From: Mycobacteroides immunogenum
GTDB taxonomy: Bacteria; Actinomycetota; Actinomycetes; Mycobacteriales; Mycobacteriaceae
DNA length: 64,000 nucleotides
Direction: 5' to 3'
Assembly (NCBI RefSeq): GCF_001605725.1
Contig: NZ_CP011530.1
Location: 4,588,001-4,652,000 of the forward strand
The notes under the pieces are model-generated. The model worked only from the letters and a program-made list of their open reading frames with translations, had not been told where the DNA came from and searched no databases. Each line of letters starts with the position of its first letter. Position 1 is the first letter of the stretch. This document shows positions 36,018 through 44,296 of the stretch, piece after piece. Made by a program: the position numbers and the translations under genes.

Positions 36018-37367
36018 TTATCGCTGTTGAGACCAGTTTTCTATGCCAGCGCCCATGGCGGTGGCAACCGCACCCATGCCGAGATACTCGCGAGCGATCT
36101 CCGACCAGGGCGCCTCGGCGCCGAGCTTCCCGAGCAGGGCGGCGACACACATCTCGGTGCGACGAGCCATCGCGTGCGTTTCCACCAACCGCTGATTGCG
36201 GATGCCGTCGTAGAACTTGGACGAAGGCAGCACCGCATCGGCAACCGAGCGCCGCGCGATCTCAGGGGACATCCTCAGCTGCCCGTCCACCAGATGCCAG
36301 CTACTGATCGAGCGGATGTACTCGATGGCGGCGCCGCGGTCCATGGCCTCCGGGTCGGCCAGGAATCCCGCAGCCACCGCAAGCTCGAACGCCTGGTCAT
36401 CATCTCCGGAAAGCAGGGCCCGAAACACCTTGCGCTGCACCTCGGCGTCCTCGTAATCCATATCCATGCACAGTCCGAAATCCACGAATCCGACCCGCCC
36501 GTCGGGAAGCAGCATGATGTTCCCGGGATGCGGGTCGGCGCAGAAGAATCCGGTTCGGTACATCTCGCCGCAGTAGAAACGATAGATCGCCTCCCCCACC
36601 TGGTTCCGTACCGACTGATCCTGTTCGGCAAGGCCGTCGAAGGGCATACCGTCGAGGTACTCGGTCACCAGGACGTGCTCGGTGCACAGTTGCGCGATCG
36701 GTTCAGGGATGCGCCATGCCGGATGCCCCTGGAACGCATCGAAAATCCGCTGATGGTGGGCTAGCTCGGCCCGGTAATCCACTTCCTTCATCATCTGCCG
36801 CTGTACCTCCGCGACGATGGCCTGGGTGTTGCTCGCCGGCATCTTCTTCGCCGCCAGCTTGACGACCAGCTGCAGATTCTTCAGATCCGCGCGGACCTTG
36901 GACGCGATATCCGGGTACTGGATCTTGACCGCGACCATCCGTCCGTCGTCGAGGCGGCCGCGGTACACCTGTCCGATCGACGCCGAAGCGATGGCGCTCG
37001 CATCGATACTCTCGATCCGGCTGCGCGACTCACCCAGCTCACGCTCCAGCGCCGTGTGCATCGCCGCATCGGGAACTCGTGGCGCGTTGTCGAACAACGG
37101 CGCGAGCCGGGCCGTGAACTCATCCCGGACCGACGCCGAAGTGATGCCCACATCCACCACCGAAAGCAGCTGGCCCAGCTTCTGCGCGGCGCCTTTCATC
37201 GAGCCCGCAACGGCCGCCAGATCATCGGCGAACCGCAGGATATCCGCGTCCCGCCTGGCAGCCACGTCCGCCGAGATCGGCTTAATCGCCGTCGTGATCG
37301 CCGAACGAACGGCTTGGCCGGCAACGACTTTGCCCAGTGCCGCCGCTCTCTTCGCGCGCAACGGCAC
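36018..37367 (-). CDS. ABC1/UbiB (AarF) family atypical kinase-like protein
   Basis: 449 residues of the UbiB/ADCK family, ATP-binding proteins that support isoprenoid quinone or lipid metabolism. Seen: the family KxGQ motif (AAQKLGQLLS, residues about 59-68), the A-rich loop ASASIGQVYRG, VAVKIQYP lysine, DPHPGNIMLLPDGRVGFVDF with the catalytic-loop and DFG-like residues. No obvious membrane helix at the end. Start is GTG. It lies between the double-TetR regulator and monooxygenase operon 2 and could be co-transcribed with the regulator (73-base gap). Confidence 0.88.
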   Translation of the reverse strand: MPLRAKRAAALGKVVAGQAVRSAITTAIKPISADVAARRDADILRFADDLAAVAGSMKGAAQKLGQLLSVVDVGITSASVRDEFTARLAPLFDNAPRVPDAAMHTALERELGESRSRIESIDASAIASASIGQVYRGRLDDGRMVAVKIQYPDIASKVRADLKNLQLVVKLAAKKMPASNTQAIVAEVQRQMMKEVDYRAELAHHQRIFDAFQGHPAWRIPEPIAQLCTEHVLVTEYLDGMPFDGLAEQDQSVRNQVGEAIYRFYCGEMYRTGFFCADPHPGNIMLLPDGRVGFVDFGLCMDMDYEDAEVQRKVFRALLSGDDDQAFELAVAAGFLADPEAMDRGAAIEYIRSISSWHLVDGQLRMSPEIARRSVADAVLPSSKFYDGIRNQRLVETHAMARRTEMCVAALLGKLGAEAPWSEIAREYLGMGAVATAMGAGIENWSQQR

Positions 37368-37440
37368 ACCGGCCCGAGTTACGTTGACCTCGTTGTCAAC
37401 CGGTTCGCCGATGGGAGTGCTCCTTCGTTCCCGCGCCCCG

Positions 37441-38769
37441 CTAGGGCGCTGGGTTCAGACCATAGAGCAAAAACCCGGCGATGGCTTGCGCATACTCGGC
37501 AATATGGTCTGTGCGCCCCTCGTCATCGACAATCAGGGTGACCGCGCCGACCAGTAAGGACACGAAGGCCTGTCCCAGGAACTCGGTGTCCATCTCCGGA
37601 CTGATCCGGTCCGCGCCGATCATTGAGAAGACGGACTGCTCACTGCGCACCGACGCGAAGCGGAAGAACTGGATCATGGACTGAAGCGCTTCCGGGTCCA
37701 CCCCCGCGGCTTCGGTGCACACGAAGATCAACGCGGGCAACCGCCCCGCCACCGCCTCCAGCGCGTTCCTAAATCCTTGCGCAAGAGCGTGTTCGATGTC
37801 CCGGCGCGCGTCCAGCCGGGCCACCGGGCGTGACAGCACGGGTTCCATCGCCGAAAACTCGCGCACCATCAGCGCATCGAGCAAGTCACGCTTGTTTTGA
37901 TAGTAGTTGTAGAACGTGCCGTGGCTGACGCCCAGCTTCTCCACGATCTCATTCACGCCCACCGCGTGATAGCCCTCGGATAGGAAGCATTCGAGAGCGG
38001 CATCGAGAAGTTCGTTGCGCCGATCTGCTGCCGCGGGCACCGGAATATGCACGGCTTCAACGATTTCCGCCGCCACATCACCGTCACCCGGCTCCAGGAT
38101 GACACCCTCGCGCAGGATTCCGCGCTCCGCGATCAGCGACGCGGTACTCACGAAACGTTCGCGCGTGCCGGGATTGTCATGCCGACTTTGGGCAAGCAGG
38201 AAGCCGGGCAGCACCAATGCCGGCAACAGCCGGGCCAGCACGGCGTGATCGTGGGCGTCCTCGGGTAGCCAGCCGGCGCGCCTGCCGGACTCCAGGCCCC
38301 GCTGAACATACGAGTCGAGCATCGCCTGGATACCGAGGACGCGCTGTTTGAGTTCCTTGTCGGCCGCGGCGGACTGCACCGTCAGGAGCTTCAGCAGCGC
38401 AGGCTCCTGATCGACCAGCGCATAGAGCCGACGGCCGCCCTCCATAATGATGTCGTTTCGTTCCTCGATGCCCGCCGTTCCACCGACCACATCGAGAAAG
38501 TCGTCGAGCGCCAGGGTATCGACGAGCCGCTCCACGCCGTAGTCGAAAACCAGGTCCAGGACCTCACGCTTGCTATCGACATACCGGTAGACGGTGCCCT
38601 GCCCCATACCCGCGCGGGTTGCGATATCGGACATGCTGGTCTGCTCGTAGCCGTTTTCAGTGAACGCGGCGAAGGCGGCGTCGACGATCTGCTGACGCCG
38701 TTTGTCGGCAAGTCCGGACACGGGGGGCCGTCCTCGGCGAGGGGGCTCCTGCGCCACTAGCTGCTCCAT
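37441..38769 (-). CDS. Double-domain TetR regulator (Mce3R-like architecture)
   Basis: 442 residues with two complete TetR units in one chain. Seen: first helix-turn-helix TSMSDIATRAGMGQGTVYRY near residues 45-64, and a second, VGVNEIVEKLGVSHGTFYNY near 274-293, each followed by a normal KR...LLD/VLD linker and helical domain. Mce3R of M. tuberculosis has this unusual tandem layout and binds asymmetric operators controlling lipid-use genes. Orthology is not shown here, but proximity to an mce operon and to lipid-oxidation operons makes a similar role plausible. N-terminus is proline/arginine-rich. Confidence 0.88.
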   Translation of the reverse strand: MEQLVAQEPPRRGRPPVSGLADKRRQQIVDAAFAAFTENGYEQTSMSDIATRAGMGQGTVYRYVDSKREVLDLVFDYGVERLVDTLALDDFLDVVGGTAGIEERNDIIMEGGRRLYALVDQEPALLKLLTVQSAAADKELKQRVLGIQAMLDSYVQRGLESGRRAGWLPEDAHDHAVLARLLPALVLPGFLLAQSRHDNPGTRERFVSTASLIAERGILREGVILEPGDGDVAAEIVEAVHIPVPAAADRRNELLDAALECFLSEGYHAVGVNEIVEKLGVSHGTFYNYYQNKRDLLDALMVREFSAMEPVLSRPVARLDARRDIEHALAQGFRNALEAVAGRLPALIFVCTEAAGVDPEALQSMIQFFRFASVRSEQSVFSMIGADRISPEMDTEFLGQAFVSLLVGAVTLIVDDEGRTDHIAEYAQAIAGFLLYGLNPAP

Positions 38770-38857
38770 CGACGTTTCCGACCTGACCGGGGCGCGCGCA
38801 CCTGCGTGCCGTGCTGCCGTCCGAGTGTAAACGCCTACCGGATAAGGCTCAGCCGAC

Positions 38858-39544
38858 TCAGCCTTCGAGCTTGTAACCGAGGCCGCGCACCGTCACCAAG
38901 TGCACCGGATTGGCCGGGTCAGCCTCGATTTTGGAACGCAACCGCTTGACGTGGACATCGAGGGTCTTGGTGTCGCCCACATAGTCCGCACCCCATACAC
39001 GGTCGATGAGCTGACCGCGGGTCAGCACCCGGCCGCTGTTGCGAATCAGATATTCAAGAAGGTCGAATTCCTTGAGCGGCAGAGTGATCGCTTCACCGTT
39101 CACAGACACGGTGTGCCGGTCGACATCCATCCGCACCGGGCCGGCTTCCAATACCCCGTCACCGGAAGCGGTCTCTTCGGAATCCGAGCCGCGACGCAGC
39201 ACCGCGCGAATGCGGGCAATCAGTTCGCGCGCCGAATAGGGCTTGGTGACGTAATCGTCGGCGCCCAGCTCCAACCCGACGACCTTGTCGATCTCGCTGT
39301 CCCGCGCGGTCACCATGATCACCGGCACGCTGGACTTGGCGCGCAGCTGCTTGCAGACATCGGTGCCGCTCATACCGGGCAGCATCAGATCCAGCAGCAC
39401 GATATCGGCACCGGCACGCTCGAATTCGGCGAGCGCGGAGGGACCGTCATTCACGATGGTCGCCTCGAAACCCTCCTTGCGCAGCAGGAAGGCCAGTGGA
39501 TCGGCCAGCGAGTCTTCGTCCTCAACAATCAAGACACTGGTCAT
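38858..39544 (-). CDS. regX3: RegX3 response regulator
   Basis: OmpR/PhoB-type response regulator, 228 residues. Seen: receiver domain with phospho-acceptor D52 ([12 protein letters not shown]), K of the MVTARDSE...KPYS region, and a C-terminal winged helix ending [13 protein letters not shown]. It controls the phosphate-starvation response together with SenX3. The ATG overlaps the senX3 stop by four bases, whereas in M. tuberculosis the two genes are separated by a repeat-containing spacer. Next downstream gene is the double TetR regulator. Confidence 0.97.
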   Translation of the reverse strand: MTSVLIVEDEDSLADPLAFLLRKEGFEATIVNDGPSALAEFERAGADIVLLDLMLPGMSGTDVCKQLRAKSSVPVIMVTARDSEIDKVVGLELGADDYVTKPYSARELIARIRAVLRRGSDSEETASGDGVLEAGPVRMDVDRHTVSVNGEAITLPLKEFDLLEYLIRNSGRVLTRGQLIDRVWGADYVGDTKTLDVHVKRLRSKIEADPANPVHLVTVRGLGYKLEG

Positions 39545-40857
39545 CGACGTACGTGTTCCTCTCGTGTAGTCGCCTTGTGCTCTTCGCGTAAGCGGCTGGG
39601 GGGTACTGGGGATGATCCGCCGGCCGCAAGACCGTTGGATCGCTGGGTGTGGTTGGTCGCGTCTTTGCGAGGTGCGGTTTCGTCGGACTGCGTATCTGTC
39701 TCGGGGTCGTCAACATCGTCTTCGTACACCGGCAGCGACAGGGTGAAGGTCGATCCCGTGCCCGGCTGGCTCCAGAGCTTGATGGCGCCGTTGTGGTTGG
39801 CGGCGACATGCTTGACGATCGCCAGACCCAGCCCGGTGCCTCCGGTATCGCGGGAGCGCGCCTTGTCGACCCGGAAGAACCGTTCGAAGACGCGCTCTTG
39901 ATGTTCCTTGGCGATGCCGATGCCACGGTCGGTGACCGCGATCTCGATCTTGTCGCCGCGGCGGCGGCGGCTGATCGACACCGGCGACCCCTGCGGCGAG
40001 TAGGCGATGGCGTTGGCCACCAAGTTGCTGATCGCGGTGATGAGCAGGGTGGGATCACCGCGCACCTCAAAGCCGCTGGGCGCGTCGGTGGTGACCGCGA
40101 TATCGGCGTTCTCGGCGACCACCTTGGAGCGGCTCAGCGCCTCGGACACCACGAAGTCCACATCGACGACCTCCAGGTCGGGCAGTTTTTCGGCCCCCTG
40201 CAGCCGCGAGAGCGCGATGAGCTCGGTGACCATGTTGCCCAGGCGGTGGGACTCCGCGAGCACCTGCTCGCCGAAATGTCGCACCGTCTCGGGGTCATCG
40301 GAGGATGACAGCAGCGCCTCGGCGAGCACCCCCATCGCGCCGACGGGCGTCTTGAGCTCGTGGCTGACGTTGGCCACGAAATCTCTGCGGGTGGCTTCCA
40401 TGCGGACATGCTCGGAGTCGTCGTCGACGTAGATGACCACCCAGCGGGTGTCGGCGTCGGACAACCTGCGCACGTGACCGCGTAGTGAGAATCCCGCACG
40501 GCCCGGCGCCCTCGGCTTGGTGGTCAGGTCCACTTCGACGGCCTCACCGGTGGCCAGCGTCCGCTGCGCGGCGTTCCATGCCTGTTCGTCGAGCTGACGG
40601 TCGCGCACCAGCCCCAACTCCCGTGCGCGGGCATTGACCAGGACCACGTCCTGATGCTTGTCGACGACGACGACTCCGGTCGGCGAGATGGCGACGATGC
40701 GCTCGAGCATCTGAGAGACCGTCAGGCCGGTCTGGGCTACGTCGGAAGCCTTGCGGTGGGACGAAGAGCGACGCGAGTACCACGCGCCCAGCGCCGCGCC
40801 CACAGCAAGCGCCGCGAGCGCAGCGGTCGCAACAAGAAGGGCCGATGCGGCGGTCAC
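39541..40857 (-). CDS. senX3: SenX3 sensor histidine kinase
   Basis: 438 residues. Seen: one N-terminal membrane helix (about 6-27), a PAS domain (about 50-150), phospho-acceptor H166 in [13 protein letters not shown], and ATPase boxes including [29 protein letters not shown] and [12 protein letters not shown]. The C-terminal 50 residues are hydrophilic and low in complexity. Works with RegX3 on phosphate sensing. GTG start. The promoter region contains paired GTTCACC motifs. Confidence 0.96.
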   Translation of the reverse strand: MTAASALLVATAALAALAVGAALGAWYSRRSSSHRKASDVAQTGLTVSQMLERIVAISPTGVVVVDKHQDVVLVNARARELGLVRDRQLDEQAWNAAQRTLATGEAVEVDLTTKPRAPGRAGFSLRGHVRRLSDADTRWVVIYVDDDSEHVRMEATRRDFVANVSHELKTPVGAMGVLAEALLSSSDDPETVRHFGEQVLAESHRLGNMVTELIALSRLQGAEKLPDLEVVDVDFVVSEALSRSKVVAENADIAVTTDAPSGFEVRGDPTLLITAISNLVANAIAYSPQGSPVSISRRRRGDKIEIAVTDRGIGIAKEHQERVFERFFRVDKARSRDTGGTGLGLAIVKHVAANHNGAIKLWSQPGTGSTFTLSLPVYEDDVDDPETDTQSDETAPRKDATNHTQRSNGLAAGGSSPVPPSRLREEHKATTREEHVRR

Positions 40858-40874
40858 GCGAAAAGCGTACGCAT

Positions 40875-40959
40875 TCGGTGAACGTCACCCCAGCAGCGTG
40901 CGGCTAAAAGCCGAGCAAGTCACATATTCCGGCACAGGTGTTAGGCGTGCGTTCACCGA
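40875..40959. promoter_or_regulatory. Inverted GTTCACC repeats in senX3 promoter (possible RegX3/PHO boxes)
   Basis: TCGGTGAACG (40875-40884) and CGTTCACCGA (40950-40959) are perfect 10-base inverted repeats 65 bases apart. Both contain GTTCACC, the half site of PHO-box-like sequences bound by actinobacterial PhoP/RegX3-type regulators. After the second copy a weaker ATTCGCC follows at the 11-base period. They lie in the 150-base gap between gpm1 and senX3. Confidence 0.45.
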
Positions 40960-41007
40960 GTATTCGCCGATTGGCGATCTTCTGGTGGGGCCAGACTCGC
41001 GGTGAGG

Positions 41008-41778
41008 TTATTTCGCGCCCTGGTTGGCTACCGCGGCGGCGCCGGCGGCCGCGGCCTCCGGATCCAGGTAGACCCCGCCCGGAGTGATCGGTTTGAGGTT
41101 CTCGTCGAGGTCGTACCGCAACGGAATGCCCGTCGGGATGTTCAGACCGACGATCTCCTCGTCGGAGATGCCGTCGAGATACTTCACCAGAGCACGCAGC
41201 GAATTACCGTGGGCAGCAACGAGAACGGTCTTACCCGTGCGGAGCTCGGGAACAATGGAATCCTCGTAGTAGGGCACGAACCGCGTCACCACGTCGGCCA
41301 GACATTCGGTGAGCGGTCCACCGTCGATATCGGCGTAGCGGGGGTCTTGGTCCTGGCTGTAGTGGCTGCCACGCTCGATGGGCGGCGGCGGGGTGTCGTA
41401 GCTGCGGCGCCAGGCCATGAACTGCTCCTCGCCGTACTTGGCCTTGGTTTCCGCCTTGTCCAGCCCCTGCAGTGCGCCGTAGTGCCGCTCGTTGAGGCGC
41501 CAGTCCCGCACCACCGGTATCCACAGCCGGTCCGCCGTGTCGAGAGCCAGGTGTGCCGTGTTGATCGCACGGCGCAGCAGCGAGGTGAACAGAATGTCCG
41601 GCAGCAGCCCCTGCTGAGCGAGTAACTCGCCACCGCGCTGCGCCTCGGACCTGCCCTTTTCCGTCAGGTCGACATCGACCCAGCCGGTGAACAGGTTCTT
41701 GGCGTTCCACTGGCTCTCGCCATGGCGCAGCAGGATCAGGGTGGCCCCGTTTGTCTGGCTGGAGGTCTCGCCGCTCAT
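41008..41778 (-). CDS. gpmA: 2,3-bisphosphoglycerate-dependent phosphoglycerate mutase
   Basis: Glycolytic enzyme converting 3-phosphoglycerate to 2-phosphoglycerate, 256 residues, the usual length. Seen: [20 protein letters not shown] with phospho-histidine H19, [19 protein letters not shown], and [16 protein letters not shown] with the second active histidine. Gene order gpm1-senX3-regX3 is as in M. tuberculosis. It begins only five bases after the stop of monooxygenase 5, so it may be read through from that accessory operon. Confidence 0.97.
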   Translation of the reverse strand: MSGETSSQTNGATLILLRHGESQWNAKNLFTGWVDVDLTEKGRSEAQRGGELLAQQGLLPDILFTSLLRRAINTAHLALDTADRLWIPVVRDWRLNERHYGALQGLDKAETKAKYGEEQFMAWRRSYDTPPPPIERGSHYSQDQDPRYADIDGGPLTECLADVVTRFVPYYEDSIVPELRTGKTVLVAAHGNSLRALVKYLDGISDEEIVGLNIPTGIPLRYDLDENLKPITPGGVYLDPEAAAAGAAAVANQGAK

Positions 41779-41783
41779 GAGCG

Positions 41784-43358
41784 TTACCTTATCCCGCCAT
41801 TCGCCATCGTCACTGCCCGCACCGGCTCGGTCTGCCCCTCAAACGCATAGTCATGGAGCGGAAAGGTACGTGACGAGCGGCGGGCGGCCTGGGTGGACAT
41901 CGGCCGGATGTAGGCGGACTCACCGTTGTGGTCGAAGTAGTAGCTGTTGGCGGTGGCACAGTTGCCGACCTGGAACAGCGAGGTGGCGTAGCGCCCACGA
42001 ACCTGTTCGGTCCACTCCGCGGCCGCCTGCCTGCGCACTTCGACGTCGGTGGCGCCCAGACGCTGGGCCTCGGCGATCACCCGGCTGATGTGGGCTCCCG
42101 CCGTGTCCACCACGCTGTGCCAGGTCCCTCCGGTCCACCCGTAGTGCCCGAACACCTGGAAGTAATTGGGCAGGCCGGGAATCGAGATGCCGTGATAGCT
42201 CTCCGGCAGTTGATGTGCGTAGAAGTCGCCGAGGTCAAACCCGTCGCGCCCGGTGACAGGGGTGTCCCGGTAGATCTGCGGGTCGTAGAACAACCGGAAT
42301 CCGGTGGCCAGGACCAGTACGTCGACGGGGCGTTCGCGCCCGCCGCGGGTACGGATACCCACCGGGGTGATGGTCTCGATCGGATCGGTGATCAGCTCGA
42401 CGTTGTCCCGATTGAAGGTCTGCAGATAGGAGCTGGATACCGCGGGCCGCTTACACCCGAAGTCGTAGTCCGGGGTGAGCCTGGCGCGCAGGTCCTTGTC
42501 CGGTACCGCCATCCGATAGGTCACGTTGCGCAGGAAGCCCGATACCGCCTTCGGGATGACCTTGACGTTCGCGTAATACATGACGCCGTAGACCAGCACC
42601 CCGGCGTAGACCAGTTCCAGTCCTTCCTGCAGCAGCCGCTGAGCGAAAGGCACGCGGCGAAAGAAGGTCTTGACGGCCCCGGGCGTGGTCGGATCGAACT
42701 TGGGGAAGATCCAGATCGGGGTGCGCTGGTAGACATCGAGGTGACCGACCTCGCGCGCGATCTCGGGAATGATCTGCACGGCACTGGCTCCGGTGCCGAT
42801 GATGGCGACACGCTTGCCTGCCAGGTCGATGCTTTGATCCCAGGATGCCGACTTCACGATGGTGCCCGCGAAATCGTCGAGGCCCGGCAACTCCGCTGGT
42901 TTGGGCTCCGGGAACGGCCCCGCCGCCACGATGACGAATCGCGCTGTCACGTTCTTGCCGTTCACCTTCAGGCGCCACAGATCGGCGTCGTCGTCCCAAT
43001 GGCGCTCCCCTACTTCGCTGTTGAACTGGATCAGTCCGCGTACACCGAAGTCGTCGGTCAACCGTTCCACATATGCCAGTACCTCAGGGCCCTTGGCGTA
43101 GAACCGGGACCAGTCCGGGTTGCATGCCTCCCGGAACTGATATGCCTGCGCCGGAACATCCACGCCGATACCGGGGTACACGTTGTCGCGCCAGGTGCCG
43201 CCGACAGCCGTGGCGCGCTCGAAGATGGTGACACCGGTGACACCGGCGCGCAGCAGGTCGCGGGCGACGCCGATACCGGACAACCCGGCACCGATGATGA
43301 CGACTTCGTGATCGACGCCGCGGTCGGACCCTTTCGTCCTGCGGCGGCGCGCACTCAT
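41784..43358 (-). CDS. Flavin-containing (Baeyer-Villiger-type) monooxygenase 5
   Basis: 524 residues with a basic N-terminal extension of about 15 residues. Seen: FAD motif GAGLSG at 23-28, [15 protein letters not shown] at 53-67, NADPH motif [13 protein letters not shown], and fingerprint F163-x-G165-xxx-K169-xxx-W173 with lysine instead of histidine. Start overlaps the diiron gene stop by four bases (ATGA). Its stop lies five bases before gpm1. Confidence 0.88.
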   Translation of the reverse strand: MSARRRRTKGSDRGVDHEVVIIGAGLSGIGVARDLLRAGVTGVTIFERATAVGGTWRDNVYPGIGVDVPAQAYQFREACNPDWSRFYAKGPEVLAYVERLTDDFGVRGLIQFNSEVGERHWDDDADLWRLKVNGKNVTARFVIVAAGPFPEPKPAELPGLDDFAGTIVKSASWDQSIDLAGKRVAIIGTGASAVQIIPEIAREVGHLDVYQRTPIWIFPKFDPTTPGAVKTFFRRVPFAQRLLQEGLELVYAGVLVYGVMYYANVKVIPKAVSGFLRNVTYRMAVPDKDLRARLTPDYDFGCKRPAVSSSYLQTFNRDNVELITDPIETITPVGIRTRGGRERPVDVLVLATGFRLFYDPQIYRDTPVTGRDGFDLGDFYAHQLPESYHGISIPGLPNYFQVFGHYGWTGGTWHSVVDTAGAHISRVIAEAQRLGATDVEVRRQAAAEWTEQVRGRYATSLFQVGNCATANSYYFDHNGESAYIRPMSTQAARRSSRTFPLHDYAFEGQTEPVRAVTMANGGIR

Positions 43359-44284
43359 GCCGTGGCCTCATAGGTGAGCTCCTTGGACCAGGACGGTTGC
43401 GCCGGAAGCCATCTGCGTGGGATGTGGTCCGAGGCCTTGACCATGGAATTGGCCAGATAGTGGTAGGGGTGCTCGGGGTTGATGACCCACTTGGAACCCT
43501 TTTTCAGGAATCGATAGATGAACAGCCGCGTGCCCTTGCCGCGGTCTCCCACGTTGGAGAAACGGTTCATGGCGTCATACAACCGCTGTTCACTAAGCCC
43601 CATCGCGACGATGTTGTTGCGGATCCGGTTGATGAGTGGAATCCCGGCACCCAGACCCACCAGCCCGGCCACCAAGAAAGACGGGTTGACCAGGGTGCCG
43701 ACGTTCTCGATGACAGCCCGCCGGATCGGGCCCTGCCCCATCATGTCCAGGACATGGAAATCGACGGCGAGGTGGCGTGACTCGTCGGAATTGATATGCC
43801 GGAAAGCGTCGTGGCAGACGGGATCTCGCACCTCCTCCAGCAGGAACTTCAGCAGAGCGCCGTCCAGGGCCACCTCCAGCAGCGGAATCACCGTGCCGAG
43901 GACGGTCAGCGACAGACCGTCCGCATACTTGTCCAACCATTCGATGGCCAAGCGCACGTTGATATTCGGTTCGGGAATCTCGTCTTCCCTGAGCATCCCC
44001 CAGCGCCGCATGAGCGCGAGTTCCGCGTTCGCATGCTTCTGCTCTTCGGCATGAAAGTAGCGATAGATCTCGGCGAGAGTGGGGTCAGGGGCCTTCTTGG
44101 CCAGCGCGGCGAACCCACGCGCACCGATGTTCTCGATCCACACCAGATCGGCCATGAAATCCTTAAGCTTTGGCCATAATTCAGCACTGATGGTGTCCGC
44201 GCCGGGCGCTTCCCAGTCGACGTCGGCCAGGGCCCACTGCTTGTCCTTGATGGTCTGCAGCATGTCTTCCAATACGACGGCCAT
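43355..44284 (-). CDS. Predicted ferritin-like diiron protein coupled to monooxygenase 5
   Basis: 309 residues. The ATG at 44284 is chosen because AAGGAGG is seven bases upstream; the ATG at 44290 is too close to that site. Seen: a four-helix-bundle metal pattern E51, E81xxH84, E137 (or E150/E151), E168xxH171, as in ferritin-like diiron oxidases and hydroxylases. A hydrophobic stretch around residues 193-215 (NPSFLVAGLVGLGAGIPLI) may be membrane-associated. No family name can be given with certainty. Its overlap with monooxygenase 5 and place in the operon suggest it supplies or consumes the same substrate. Confidence 0.75.
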   Translation of the reverse strand: MAVVLEDMLQTIKDKQWALADVDWEAPGADTISAELWPKLKDFMADLVWIENIGARGFAALAKKAPDPTLAEIYRYFHAEEQKHANAELALMRRWGMLREDEIPEPNINVRLAIEWLDKYADGLSLTVLGTVIPLLEVALDGALLKFLLEEVRDPVCHDAFRHINSDESRHLAVDFHVLDMMGQGPIRRAVIENVGTLVNPSFLVAGLVGLGAGIPLINRIRNNIVAMGLSEQRLYDAMNRFSNVGDRGKGTRLFIYRFLKKGSKWVINPEHPYHYLANSMVKASDHIPRRWLPAQPSWSKELTYEATA

Positions 44285-44296
44285 TGTCATTCCTCC

